Shown: piece by piece, positions 1-10,111 of the stretch
How the letters are laid out: each line of letters begins with the position of its first letter
Numbering within the stretch: position 1 is the first letter of the stretch
Source: Streptomyces sparsogenes
Lineage (GTDB): Bacteria; Actinomycetota; Actinomycetes; Streptomycetales; Streptomycetaceae
DNA: 64,000 nucleotides
NCBI RefSeq assembly: GCF_001704635.1
Contig: NZ_MAXF01000038.1
Span: 186,001 to 250,000, forward strand
Direction: 5' to 3'
Notes under the pieces: model-generated
What the model saw: the letters and a program-made list of their open reading frames with translations, nothing else
Database searches by the model: none
Told to the model about the DNA's origin: nothing
Translations under genes and position numbers: made by a program

Positions 1-1
1 G

Positions 2-1852
2 GCGGGCGTCGACAGGATTCTGCCGAAGGACGCCGAGGCCACCACCGGCCAGCAGCTCGCCGACGACCAGGCGGACCTGATCAAGCAGCAGATGAGCGGC
101 ATGCAGACCGGCATGCTGGTCTTCGCCGGGATCTCGCTGTTCGTCGGCGTCTTCATCATCGCCAACACCTTCACCATGCTGGTCGCCCAGCGCACCCGCG
201 AGCTGGCGCTGATGCGCGCGGTCGGCGCCTCCCGCCGCCAGGTGACGCGCTCGGTGCTGATCGAGGCCACCGCCGTCGGCGCGGTCGCGGCCGTCACGGG
301 CCTCGCGGCCGGCATCGGCATCGGCGCCGGGCTGCGCTCGCTGCTCAACTCCACCGGGGCCACCGTCCCGGACGGCCCGCTGATCGTCTCCCCGACCGCC
401 ATCGCCGTCTCGCTGCTGGTCGGCGTCGTGGTGACGGTGCTCGCCGCCTGGCTGCCCGGCCGCCGCGCCGCGAAGATCCCGCCAGTCGCCGCGATGAACA
501 GCGTGCACGCCGCGCCGACCACCCGCGGCCTGGTGGTGCGCAACACCATCGGCGCGGTGCTCGCCGGGGCGGGTGCGGCCGGGGTGCTGGCCGGGAGCCG
601 GATGGGCTCCGACGGCAAGCTCCCCATGGGGCTGGGCGCGGCCGTGCTGGTGGTGGGCGTGTTCGTGCTGACCCCGCTGCTGTCCCGGCCGCTCATCGCG
701 GCCGCCGCCCCGGTGCTGCGCGCCTTCGGGATCTCCGGCAAGCTCGCCCGGCAGAACGCGGTGCGCAACCCCCGCCGTACCGCCGCCACGGCCTCCGCGC
801 TGATGGTCGGGCTGACGCTGATCACCGGCATGACGGTGATCGCCGGCAGCGTCCAGAAGGGCATCGACAACATGGCCACCAGCGCCCTGAAGTCGGACTA
901 CGTGGTCAGCCTGGGCGGATTCGACGGCATGCGCCCGCTCTCCCCGGACGTGGAGAAGACGCTGGGCGACCTGGACCAGGTGAACGCGCTCAGCCCGCTG
1001 CGCAACTCCGCGTCCCGCATCGAGGGCGACACCGAATACCTGACGGGCGTCAACGGGAAGACCGTCCGCGACCTGGTCTCGGTGGACTTCAAGGAAGGGT
1101 CCTTCGCCGGACTCGGCGGTGACAAGGTCGTGGTCGACGACAAGACCGCCGACCACTACGGCTGGAAGCGCGGGTCCGCCTTCACGGTCACCTACGAGGA
1201 CGGCCGCCGGGGGAAGCTGTCCGTGGTGGGCGTCTACGAGGGCAACCAGATGATCCGCGGCATCATGCTCGACAACGCCACCCTCAGCCCGCACATGCGC
1301 ACCGTGACCGACATGCAGGTCATGCTGAAGACCAAGGACGGGACCTCGGCCGCCACCAAGGACGCCATCGAGAAGGCGCTCGGCGACAACCCCGCCATCC
1401 AGGTGCAGGACAAGAAGGACATCTCCGACGGCATCGCCCAGTTCTTCACCCTGATGCTGAACATGCTGTACGGGCTGCTGGCCATGGCCGTCATCGTCGC
1501 GGTGCTGGGCGTCATCAACACCCTCGCGATGTCGGTGTTCGAGCGGTCCCAGGAGATCGGCATGTTGCGAGCCATCGGGCTGGACCGGCGCGGCATCAAG
1601 CGCATGGTGCGCCTGGAGTCGCTGGTGATCTCGCTCTTCGGCGGGGTGCTCGGGATCGGCCTCGGCCTCTTCTTCGGCTGGGCCGCCGGTGAGCTGATCT
1701 CCTCCGGCCTGCCCACCTACGAGCTGGTCCTGCCGTGGGGCCGGATGGCCGTCTTCCTGGTGCTGGCCGCGCTGGTCGGCGTCCTGGCCGCGCTGTGGCC
1801 GGCCCGGCGGGCGGCCAAGCTCAACATGCTGGCGGCCATCAAGGCCGAGTAG
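2..1852 (+). CDS. ABC transporter permease, FtsX/MacB type (5' end outside window)
   Basis: The reading frame is open from base 2, so the protein begins upstream and only its last ~616 residues are seen. It has the arrangement of a duplicated FtsX-like permease. One four-helix FtsX block runs over roughly the first 130 visible residues and ends in a WLPGRRAAKIPP motif. A second sits near the C-terminus and ends in LWPARRAAKLNMLAAIKAE. An extracellular loop of about 190 residues lies between them. Both blocks carry the family's ERSQEIGMLRAIG or QRTRELALMRAVG signature. Permeases of this kind pair with a separate ATPase, which should lie just upstream, and export lipoproteins, peptides or drugs. 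The substrate cannot be told from sequence. Confidence 0.93.
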   Translation, partial: AGVDRILPKDAEATTGQQLADDQADLIKQQMSGMQTGMLVFAGISLFVGVFIIANTFTMLVAQRTRELALMRAVGASRRQVTRSVLIEATAVGAVAAVTGLAAGIGIGAGLRSLLNSTGATVPDGPLIVSPTAIAVSLLVGVVVTVLAAWLPGRRAAKIPPVAAMNSVHAAPTTRGLVVRNTIGAVLAGAGAAGVLAGSRMGSDGKLPMGLGAAVLVVGVFVLTPLLSRPLIAAAAPVLRAFGISGKLARQNAVRNPRRTAATASALMVGLTLITGMTVIAGSVQKGIDNMATSALKSDYVVSLGGFDGMRPLSPDVEKTLGDLDQVNALSPLRNSASRIEGDTEYLTGVNGKTVRDLVSVDFKEGSFAGLGGDKVVVDDKTADHYGWKRGSAFTVTYEDGRRGKLSVVGVYEGNQMIRGIMLDNATLSPHMRTVTDMQVMLKTKDGTSAATKDAIEKALGDNPAIQVQDKKDISDGIAQFFTLMLNMLYGLLAMAVIVAVLGVINTLAMSVFERSQEIGMLRAIGLDRRGIKRMVRLESLVISLFGGVLGIGLGLFFGWAAGELISSGLPTYELVLPWGRMAVFLVLAALVGVLAALWPARRAAKLNMLAAIKAE

Positions 1853-1876
1853 GGCGGCTCCCCCGCACCAGAATCA

Positions 1877-1911
1877 CGAGCGCCGGACGGGCCCAGCCCG
1901 TCCGGCGCTCG
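1877..1911. terminator. Bidirectional stem-loop between convergent genes
   Basis: A perfect 16-bp inverted repeat (1877-1892 and 1896-1911) with a 3-nt loop lies between the convergent permease and methyltransferase genes. There is no T-tract, which is usual for Streptomyces stem-loop terminators. Confidence 0.8.
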
Positions 1912-1939
1912 CGCCTGTCAGCCCCGCAGCTCGCCCTTG

Positions 1940-3268
1940 TCAGCCCCGCCAGTCGCGGGCGCGCAGCGGCATGCCGGACGCCCCACCCTCCGGCGTACGG
2001 ACCGCCAGGACCTGGTTCACCCCGATCCGGTTGCGCTCGAAGGACAGGGCCGAGGCCGCCATGTACAGCCGCCACACCCGGGCCCGCCCCGGCGAGGTGA
2101 GCCGTACGGCCTGCTTCCAGTGGGCCTCCAGGTTGGCGACCCAGCGGCGCAGCGTGAGGGCGTAGTGCTCGCGGATGGCCTCCACGTCGCGCACCTCGAA
2201 GCCCGCCTCCTCCAGCTGGGTGACGGTCCGTCCGACCGGGGCGAGCTCCCCGTCGGGGAAGACGTAGCGGTCGATGAACTCGTCGACGTGGTACGCCTCC
2301 TCGTCCGGCTCCGGGCGCCGGGCGATCTGGTGGTTCAGCAGCCGGCCGCCGGGCTTGAGGAGGGCGTACAGATCGGCGGCGTACTCGGCGTAGCGCGCGG
2401 AGCCGACGTGCTCGGCCATGCCGATCGAGGAGATCGCGTCGTAGGGGCCGTCGGCGATCTCGCGGTAGTCCTGGACCCGGATCTCGACCCGGTCGGTGAG
2501 CCCGGCGTCGGCGACGCGCTTGCGGGCGTAGGCGGCCTGCTCCTGCGAGAGGGTGATGCCGACGGCCCGCACGCCGTACTCGCGCGCCGCGTGCAGCACC
2601 ATGGAGCCCCAGCCGCAGCCCACGTCCAGCAGCCGCTGGCCGGGGCGGAGCGCCAGCTTGCGGCAGACGAGGTCGAGCTTGGCGCGCTGGGCGTCCTCGA
2701 GCGTGGCGCCGTCGGCCTCGGTGCCCTCCCAGTAGGCGCAGGAGTAGACCATGGAGGGGCCGAGGACCAGCTCGTAGAAGTCGTTGCCGACGTCGTAGTG
2801 GTGGCTGATGGCCTCCTTGTCGCGGCGCAGCGTGTGCAGCGGCCCGCGGCGCGCGCCGCGCGCCTCCTCCCGGGGCGGGGGCGGCGGCAGCCCGGGCCCG
2901 GCGAGGCCGGCCAGGGTGCGGACGGCGGAGCGCAGCGCGGGGTCGCGCAGCGCCTTGAGGGCGGCGGCGGCCTTCGACCGACGCGGTGCCGAGCCGTCGC
3001 CGCGCTCCCACAGCAGCCCGGCCAGCCGGTCCAGGGCGTCGTAGAGGTCGCCCTCGACGTCGAGGTCGCCGGCCACCCAGGCGCGGGCCAGGCCCAGCTC
3101 GCCCGGTTTCCACAGCAGCCGGCGCAGCGCCCTGCGGCGCCGTACGACCAGGACGGGGGTGTGCGGCGGGCCCGTCTCGCTGTGGTCCCAGGCGCGGATC
3201 CGGATGGGGAGCGGGGCTCCCAGCACCTCCTCGGCCAGTGCGGCGAGCCGCTGGGCGGCGTCGGCCAT
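1940..3268 (-). CDS. cfa: Cyclopropane-fatty-acyl-phospholipid synthase-like SAM methyltransferase
   Basis: A protein of 442 residues of the CFA synthase/mycolic acid methyltransferase family. These enzymes transfer a methylene from S-adenosylmethionine to the double bond of membrane lipid acyl chains. The SAM-binding glycine motif LDVGCGWGSM and the following VGITLSQEQ segment are in the middle of the protein. The preceding YDVGNDFYELVLG motif is typical of the family. A CFA-type N-terminal domain covers about 130 residues. I chose the ATG at 3268 because GGAGG lies 8 nt upstream; the GTG three codons earlier is too close to that site. It converges on the permease gene. A 7-bp inverted repeat just upstream may be an operator. 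Confidence 0.9.
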   Translation of the reverse strand: MADAAQRLAALAEEVLGAPLPIRIRAWDHSETGPPHTPVLVVRRRRALRRLLWKPGELGLARAWVAGDLDVEGDLYDALDRLAGLLWERGDGSAPRRSKAAAALKALRDPALRSAVRTLAGLAGPGLPPPPPREEARGARRGPLHTLRRDKEAISHHYDVGNDFYELVLGPSMVYSCAYWEGTEADGATLEDAQRAKLDLVCRKLALRPGQRLLDVGCGWGSMVLHAAREYGVRAVGITLSQEQAAYARKRVADAGLTDRVEIRVQDYREIADGPYDAISSIGMAEHVGSARYAEYAADLYALLKPGGRLLNHQIARRPEPDEEAYHVDEFIDRYVFPDGELAPVGRTVTQLEEAGFEVRDVEAIREHYALTLRRWVANLEAHWKQAVRLTSPGRARVWRLYMAASALSFERNRIGVNQVLAVRTPEGGASGMPLRARDWRG

Positions 3269-3286
3269 GTCACACACCTCCGTGAT

Positions 3287-3311
3287 GGTGAGTCAGGAAG
3301 ATTCACTCACC
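3287..3311. promoter_or_regulatory. Inverted repeat GGTGAGT-N11-ACTCACC upstream of cfa-like gene
   Basis: Perfect 7-bp arms at 3287-3293 and 3305-3311, centred about 30 bp upstream of the methyltransferase start. The size and position suit a repressor dimer site. The cognate regulator is not identifiable here. Confidence 0.4.
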
Positions 3312-3404
3312 ACGTAAACACCACGGGGCCCGCCGTACAGTCCCGCCGACACGTCTGGAATCGGCAAAGACCATCCGCTCGCACGCAGCCCCGGGAAAAC
3401 GCGG

Positions 3405-3436
3405 AGGGCGCCCGCCCCACGGATGGCGGACGCCCT
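3405..3436 (-). terminator. Stem-loop downstream of ndh
   Basis: A 12-bp stem with one mismatch (3405-3416 and 3425-3436) and an 8-nt loop, about 50 bp past the ndh stop codon. It is the likely ndh terminator. Confidence 0.6.
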
Positions 3437-3483
3437 TCGGCATCGGAGGTGTACGGGACCGGGCGCGGGGCCCCGTCCGTGAG

Positions 3484-4863
3484 TTAGCTGGCCTTGGCCT
3501 TCTCGGCGGTGTTCTCCGCCTTCTTGGCCGCGGCCGCGGAGACCGGGGCGGCGGCCTCGTAGAACTCCTCGCGGGGGTTCTCGATGGCGCCGAGGGAGAC
3601 GACCTCGCGCTTGAGGAACATGCCCAGCGTCCAGTCGGCGAAGACGCGGATCTTGCGGTTGAAGGTCGGCATGGCCATGCCGTGGTAGCCGCGGTGCATG
3701 TACCAGGCCAGCCGGCCCTTGAGCTTGATCTTGGTCTTGCCGAAGACGATCATCGCGACGCCCTTGTGCAGACCGAGCCCCGCGACCGCGCCCTTGTTGG
3801 CGTGCTTGTACTCGCGCTGCGGGAAGCCCCGCATGCCCGAGATCACGTTGTCGCCGAGCACCTTGGCCTGGCGCAGCGCGTGCTGGGCGTTCGGCGGGCA
3901 CCAGGCGCCCTCGCCCACGGCGAGGTCGGGGACCTGAGCGTTGTCGCCGGCGGCCCAGATGTAGTCGGCGCCCTGGACCTGAAGCGTCGCGGCGGTGTCC
4001 ACGTGGCCGCGGGGGCCGAGCGGCAGACCGAAGCGGGCGAGCGCCGGGTTCGGCTTGACGCCGGCGGTCCACACGATCGTGTTGGAGTCGACCTCCAGGC
4101 CGTTCTTCAACACGACGTGGCCGCCGACGCAGGAGTCCATCGAGGTGCCGAGGTAGACCTCGACCCCGCGCTTCTGGAGGTGCTCCAGGCCCCACTGGCC
4201 GAGCTTCGGGCCGACCTCGGGGAGGATCTTGTCGGCGGCGTCGACGAGGATGAAGCGCATGTCCTCGCGCTTCACGTTCGGGTAGTACTTGGCGGCGTCG
4301 CGCGCCATGTCCTCGACCTCGCCGATGGTCTCCGCGCCCGCGAAGCCACCGCCGACGAAGACGAAGGTGAGGGCCTTGCGGCGGATCTCCTCGTCGGTCG
4401 TGGAGTCGGCCTTGTCGAGCTGCTCGAGGACGTGGTTGCGCAGGCCGATGGCCTCCTCGATGCCCTTCATGCCGATGCCGTTCTCGGCGAGGCCGGGGAT
4501 CGGGAAGGTGCGGGAGACCGCGCCCAGAGCGATGACCAGGTAGTCGAAGGGCAGCTCGTACGCCTCGCCGACGAGCGGCTGGACGGTGGCGACCTTGCGG
4601 TCCTGGTCGATGGTCGTCACACGGCCGGTGAGGACCTCCGCCTTGGGGAGCACGCGCCGCAGCGGGACCACGACGTGGCGCGGGGAGATGCTGCCGGCCG
4701 CAGCTTCTGGGAGGAAGGGCTGGTACGTCATGTACGACCGGGGGTCGACGACCGTGACGGTCGCCTCGCCGTACCGCATCTTCTTCAGGATGCGGCGTGC
4801 CGCGTACAGGCCTACGTACCCACCGCCTACAACGAGGATCCTGGGACGCTCCGTGGTGCTCAT
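3484..4863 (-). CDS. ndh: Type II NADH dehydrogenase (NDH-2)
   Basis: A single-subunit, non-proton-pumping NADH:menaquinone oxidoreductase of 459 residues. The N-terminal FAD-binding Rossmann motif is ILVVGGGYVGLYAAR. A second dinucleotide motif, FVFVGGGFAGAETIGE, near residue 165 binds NADH. The WAAGDNAQVPD segment near residue 310 contacts FAD. The C-terminal ~80 residues are basic and end in an Ala/Lys-rich tail, consistent with peripheral membrane attachment. I start at the ATG at 4863: the protein then begins MSTTERPRIL as in relatives, and GATACT lies 6 nt upstream, which suits a leaderless mRNA. No Shine-Dalgarno site fits. Two Rex-like boxes upstream suggest redox control. Confidence 0.93.
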   Translation of the reverse strand: MSTTERPRILVVGGGYVGLYAARRILKKMRYGEATVTVVDPRSYMTYQPFLPEAAAGSISPRHVVVPLRRVLPKAEVLTGRVTTIDQDRKVATVQPLVGEAYELPFDYLVIALGAVSRTFPIPGLAENGIGMKGIEEAIGLRNHVLEQLDKADSTTDEEIRRKALTFVFVGGGFAGAETIGEVEDMARDAAKYYPNVKREDMRFILVDAADKILPEVGPKLGQWGLEHLQKRGVEVYLGTSMDSCVGGHVVLKNGLEVDSNTIVWTAGVKPNPALARFGLPLGPRGHVDTAATLQVQGADYIWAAGDNAQVPDLAVGEGAWCPPNAQHALRQAKVLGDNVISGMRGFPQREYKHANKGAVAGLGLHKGVAMIVFGKTKIKLKGRLAWYMHRGYHGMAMPTFNRKIRVFADWTLGMFLKREVVSLGAIENPREEFYEAAAPVSAAAAKKAENTAEKAKAS

Positions 4864-4869
4864 GATTCG

Positions 4870-4875
4870 AGTATC
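4870..4875 (-). promoter_or_regulatory. Candidate -10 box for leaderless ndh transcript
   Basis: GATACT on the minus strand ends 6 nt before the ndh ATG, the spacing expected if transcription starts at the A of the start codon. No good -35 is evident. Confidence 0.4.
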
Positions 4876-4896
4876 CAGCACCCTCAGGGGGGTGCC

Positions 4897-4914
4897 TCGT
4901 GAGCCCCTTCACAA
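4897..4914. promoter_or_regulatory. Proximal Rex-like box upstream of ndh
   Basis: On the minus strand this reads TTGTGAA-GGGG-CTCACGA, against the Rex consensus TTGTGAA-N4-TTCACAA. One half is perfect and the other matches 5 of 7. It lies 34-51 bp upstream of the ndh ATG, where a repressor could block the promoter. Rex senses the NADH/NAD+ ratio, and ndh is a known Rex target in Streptomyces. Confidence 0.6.
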
Positions 4915-5179
4915 GCTTTGGGGGAGGGCCTGCTACACTTCGCCGCCCCCGTGACACATCCCATACCCGCGATAGGGAACCACCGGGTCGCCCCGCGCGT
5001 TGACAGCCCCGCTGATCTGCGCTTGCGATTGAACGCGGAAGTAGACCACCGGGGCCGGGCGCATCGCCGGCCGGCGTCGGGAACGGGCGCCGGCGGGGCC
5101 GACGGGCGAGCGCGCCCCCCGAAAGCGCCCGCGTACGGGGGTCAGGGGTCACACCCTTCGGCCACCAGGCAATTTTTTC

Positions 5180-5197
5180 ATGTGAAGCTTTTCACGA
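5180..5197. promoter_or_regulatory. Distal Rex-like box in the ndh-ppx interval
   Basis: ATGTGAA-GCTT-TTCACGA closely matches the Rex operator TTGTGAA-N4-TTCACAA in both halves. It sits in an AT-rich patch about 320 bp upstream of ndh. The rest of the 4864-5272 interval is GC-rich and shows no convincing ORF. The box may serve a more distal ndh promoter with a long leader. Confidence 0.6.
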
Positions 5198-5272
5198 ACT
5201 TTTTGCCGCGGGGGTCTCCACGGACCCCTCACACCGGGTCCACACCCCGTTCCGGCGGCCCTGCGCGCCCCG

Positions 5273-6214
5273 TCAGGCGATGCTCCAGGCGATGCCGTCG
5301 AGGATGTCGTGTTCGCTCACCACGACCTCCCGGGCCCCGATCCGCTCCATGATCGCCAGCAGGACGAGCGCCCCCGAGGCGATCACGTCCACCCGGCCCT
5401 CGTGCATCACCGGAATCGCCGCCCGCTCGGCGTGCGTGGAGCCGATCAGCTTGTCCGTGATCGCGCGGACCTGCTCCAGCGGGACGCGCGCGTGGTGGAT
5501 GGCGGCGGAGTCGTACTCCGGCAGCCCCAGCGCGATGCCGGCGACGGTGGTGACCGATCCCGCCAGCCCGACCAGGCTACCCGCCTCACGGATCGGCACG
5601 GTCTCCTCGACGAGGTCCAGGGCCCGCTCGATGTCGGCCCGTATGGCGGCGATCTGACCGGGCGCCGGCGGGTCGCTGATCCGCCCGTCCACCACCAGAT
5701 GGCGCTCGGTCATCCGCACACAGCCGATGTCCACGCTGCGCGCGGCGCGCACCCGGCCGTCGCCGACCACGAACTCGGTCGAGCCGCCGCCGATGTCCAC
5801 CACCAGATAGGGCCGGGCCAGGCCCTGGCGGTCGGTCAGCTCCTTGGTGGCGCCCGTGAAGGAGAACTCCGCCTCCTGGTCGCCGCTGATCACCTCGGGC
5901 TCCACGCCCAGGATCCCCACGACCCCGCGCACGAACTCCTCGCGGTTCTCCGCGTCGCGGGAGGCGGAGGTGGCGACGAAGCGGACCCGCTCGACGCCGA
6001 GCCCGCCGATCACCTCCGCGTACTCCCGGCAGGCCGCGAAGGTGCGCTCCAGGGCCTCGGGGGCCAGCCGCCCGGTGCGGTCCACGCCCTGGCCCAGCCG
6101 GACGATGCGCATCCGGCGGTCGAGCTCGCCGATCCGGCCGGTCGCCGGGTCGGCGTCGGCCACCAGCAGCCGGATCGAGTTGGTGCCGCAGTCCACGGCC
6201 GCGACGCGGCTCAT
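5273..6214 (-). CDS. ppx: Exopolyphosphatase / guanosine pentaphosphatase (Ppx/GppA)
   Basis: A 313-residue member of the ASKHA-fold Ppx/GppA family, which removes terminal phosphate from polyphosphate or pppGpp. Family motifs are clear. DCGTNSIRLLVAD at the N-terminus binds phosphate. ATSASRDAENREEF and SGDQEAEFSF follow, then DIGGGSTEFVVG near residue 140. The protein is short and lacks the HD-type C-terminal extension of E. coli Ppx, as in the short actinobacterial Ppx1/2 class. Its ATG overlaps the stop of the upstream DUF501 gene (ATGA), so the two are probably translationally coupled. Confidence 0.92.
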   Translation of the reverse strand: MSRVAAVDCGTNSIRLLVADADPATGRIGELDRRMRIVRLGQGVDRTGRLAPEALERTFAACREYAEVIGGLGVERVRFVATSASRDAENREEFVRGVVGILGVEPEVISGDQEAEFSFTGATKELTDRQGLARPYLVVDIGGGSTEFVVGDGRVRAARSVDIGCVRMTERHLVVDGRISDPPAPGQIAAIRADIERALDLVEETVPIREAGSLVGLAGSVTTVAGIALGLPEYDSAAIHHARVPLEQVRAITDKLIGSTHAERAAIPVMHEGRVDVIASGALVLLAIMERIGAREVVVSEHDILDGIAWSIA

Positions 6215-6771
6215 GCGCCCTCCCCCGCGCTCTCCCGGTCGCCCGCCGCCCGGCCGCCGCACGGGGTCGCGCACGGCCCCTTCGCCCACCACTTCGGCAG
6301 CATGGCGAGGGCCTCGTCGCCGAGCGGGTTGACCCCGGGGCCCGCGGCGAGGGAGTGGGCGACGAGGACGTGCAGGCACTTGACCCGGTCCGGCATCCCG
6401 CCCGCGCTCGGGAACCCCTCCAGCACCTCGATCGCGTCGCGGCGCGCGAGGTAGTCCTCGTGGGCCGCCCGGTAGGCGTCGGCCAGCTCGGGGTCGGTGG
6501 CCAGCCGGGCCGTCATCTCCTTCATCACGCCCTCGGCCTCCAGCGTGCCGATCGCGGAGGCGGCGCGCGGGCAGGTCAGGTAGTAGAGGGTCGGGAAGGG
6601 CGAGCCGTCCTCGAGCCGCGGGGCGGTCTCGACGACGTCCGGGTTGCCGCAGGGGCAGCGGTGCGCGACGGCGCGCAGACCACGCGGCAGGCGGTTCAGC
6701 TGCTCCTTGACGGCGGCGATGTCCGCGTCGGTGGGCGCGGTGGGCTCCGTCTGCGGAGGGGGCGTATCCAT
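6211..6771 (-). CDS. DUF501 domain protein
   Basis: A conserved actinobacterial protein of 186 residues. The N-terminal ~20 residues are Pro/Thr-rich. The DUF501 core has RCPCGNPDVVET, then FPTLYYLTCPRAASAIGTLE and a C-terminal VKCLHVLVAHSLAAGPGVNP segment. Several conserved Cys and His residues suggest metal binding or a redox role, but the function is unknown. The frame is open further upstream to 6888. I prefer the ATG at 6771 because the upstream stretch is an Arg-rich low-complexity run unlike the family. It lies between ftsB and ppx, the usual actinobacterial order. Confidence 0.88.
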   Translation of the reverse strand: MDTPPPQTEPTAPTDADIAAVKEQLNRLPRGLRAVAHRCPCGNPDVVETAPRLEDGSPFPTLYYLTCPRAASAIGTLEAEGVMKEMTARLATDPELADAYRAAHEDYLARRDAIEVLEGFPSAGGMPDRVKCLHVLVAHSLAAGPGVNPLGDEALAMLPKWWAKGPCATPCGGRAAGDRESAGEGA

Positions 6772-6830
6772 CGGTGGGAAGTTCTCTTCGATCGGTTCGG
6801 TCGGCCGCCCCGGGCGGCCGGTTGCTTCGG

Positions 6831-7316
6831 TCAGCGCTTCGCGCGGGCCCCGCCGTCCGCGGCGTCCGCGGCGTCGACGCTGTCCCACAGGTTGCTGTAC
6901 CAGGGACGGCCGGCCGCGCCCTGGTCGGAGGAGCGCTCGGCCTCGCCGCCGCCGTCGACCACGCTGTAGCCGGTCTCCCCCGGCCGCGTGAAGTGCAGCC
7001 GCTCGCGGGCCTGCTGCTCGATGTAGGCGGGGTCCTGGAGCCGGGCCTTCTCCTCGCGCAGCTTCTTGACGTCCTCGCGCTCCTTCTGCGCCTGGCGCCG
7101 CTGGTCGGAGATGTCCGAGCGCTGCGAGACGTACTGCCGCATGGGGTAGGCGAGGGCCACCACCAGCGAGCAGACGACCAGCGCGAGCAGCGCGGCCCGG
7201 CCGGTGAGCCGGTTGCGGCGGCGCCGCACGCGGGCGCGGTAGACGCGGGCGGCGGCGTGCTCGCCCAGCGCCCTGAGCCTGGTCGCGGTGGAGAACCGAT
7301 CCCGATCCGCCGGCAC
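6831..7316 (-). CDS. divIC: FtsB/DivIC-family septum formation initiator
   Basis: A 161-residue bitopic membrane protein. A basic N-terminal cytoplasmic part of about 40 residues precedes one transmembrane helix (AALLALVVCSLVVALAYPM). A predicted coiled coil follows (SDISDQRRQAQKEREDVKKL and onward), then the family motif containing ARERLHFTRPGETGY. The last ~40 residues are a polar tail. FtsB/DivIC proteins form the FtsL-FtsB-FtsQ complex that activates septal cell-wall synthesis. In Streptomyces this serves sporulation septation. Translation probably starts at the GTG at 7316, preceded by GGGGAGG. The gene follows eno in the same direction. Confidence 0.9.
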   Translation of the reverse strand: MPADRDRFSTATRLRALGEHAAARVYRARVRRRRNRLTGRAALLALVVCSLVVALAYPMRQYVSQRSDISDQRRQAQKEREDVKKLREEKARLQDPAYIEQQARERLHFTRPGETGYSVVDGGGEAERSSDQGAAGRPWYSNLWDSVDAADAADGGARAKR

Positions 7317-7350
7317 GTCGCCTCCCCGGTCGTGACTTCGCTGCGTACGC

Positions 7351-7387
7351 CGTCCCCGGCCACGGTACGGGACCGGGGCCGGGGACG
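7351..7387 (-). terminator. Stem-loop downstream of eno
   Basis: An 11-bp perfect inverted repeat (7351-7361 and 7377-7387), 35 nt past the eno stop codon and before divIC. It is a likely terminator or attenuator separating eno from the divIC operon. Confidence 0.55.
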
Positions 7388-7421
7388 TGCGTCAGGCGTG
7401 GCTGTCAGGCTCGGTGGCGGT

Positions 7422-8759
<1,338 letters not shown>

Positions 8760-8972
8760 CTAACGGGCCCGGGGGCCCCGCCCGACGTTCGCCCGTCCCC
8801 CGAGACGGGACATTGCATAAAAAGCCAGATAGCGGGGCGAATGTGAGTATTTTCAGTGAAGTTGCTGGCCGAACGTGTGAAGCCCCGGCGGGGCGCGCCT
8901 GGTGGGGGGGCGGCGCGCCCGGCCGGGGCCGTATCGGGGGGTGCCGGGCCGACGGATGCCCGGCGGGGAGGG

Positions 8973-9845
<873 letters not shown>

Positions 9846-9918
9846 GCGTCTGTGTCCCCCCGACCGCCGGCAGGACTCGGCGTGACGATCGACGGTGCCC
9901 GCGGTGGCGAGCGAAAAG

Positions 9919-9948
9919 ACGTTAAACACACCTTCCGGCGAGGATCAA
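9919..9948 (-). promoter_or_regulatory. Candidate promoter of the riboswitch-controlled rpf gene
   Basis: TTGATC (9943-9948) and TAACGT (9919-9924) on the minus strand are 18 bp apart. Transcription would start near 9912, giving a ~230-nt leader that contains the whole riboswitch. The remainder of the interval to 10111 holds only a 10-bp inverted repeat (9977-9986 / 10016-10025), possibly the terminator of the upstream gene. Confidence 0.45.
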
Positions 9949-10111
9949 ACCCCCACATCCCAGCGAAGGCGGCCTCTTCCGCACCCAGCCGTCCCACATC
10001 CACGCAGGTGAGGCCGGGTGCGGAAAGATCGGACAGGCGGCGCACCCCGGGCGATGTGACGAGATGTATGTCTCACCGCCGCCAGATCGGGCAATTCACC
10101 CCGAACTGCCG

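Noticed and set aside
1937..3487. 516-codon plus-strand frame
   Set aside because: Antisense shadow of the methyltransferase gene.
3293..5152. 619-codon minus-strand frame over ndh
   Set aside because: Frame-shifted shadow of ndh with His/Arg-rich low complexity.
5273..7363. Single 696-residue protein spanning divIC, DUF501 and ppx
   Set aside because: The first half is out of frame with divIC and DUF501; the real ppx starts at 6214, overlapping the DUF501 stop.
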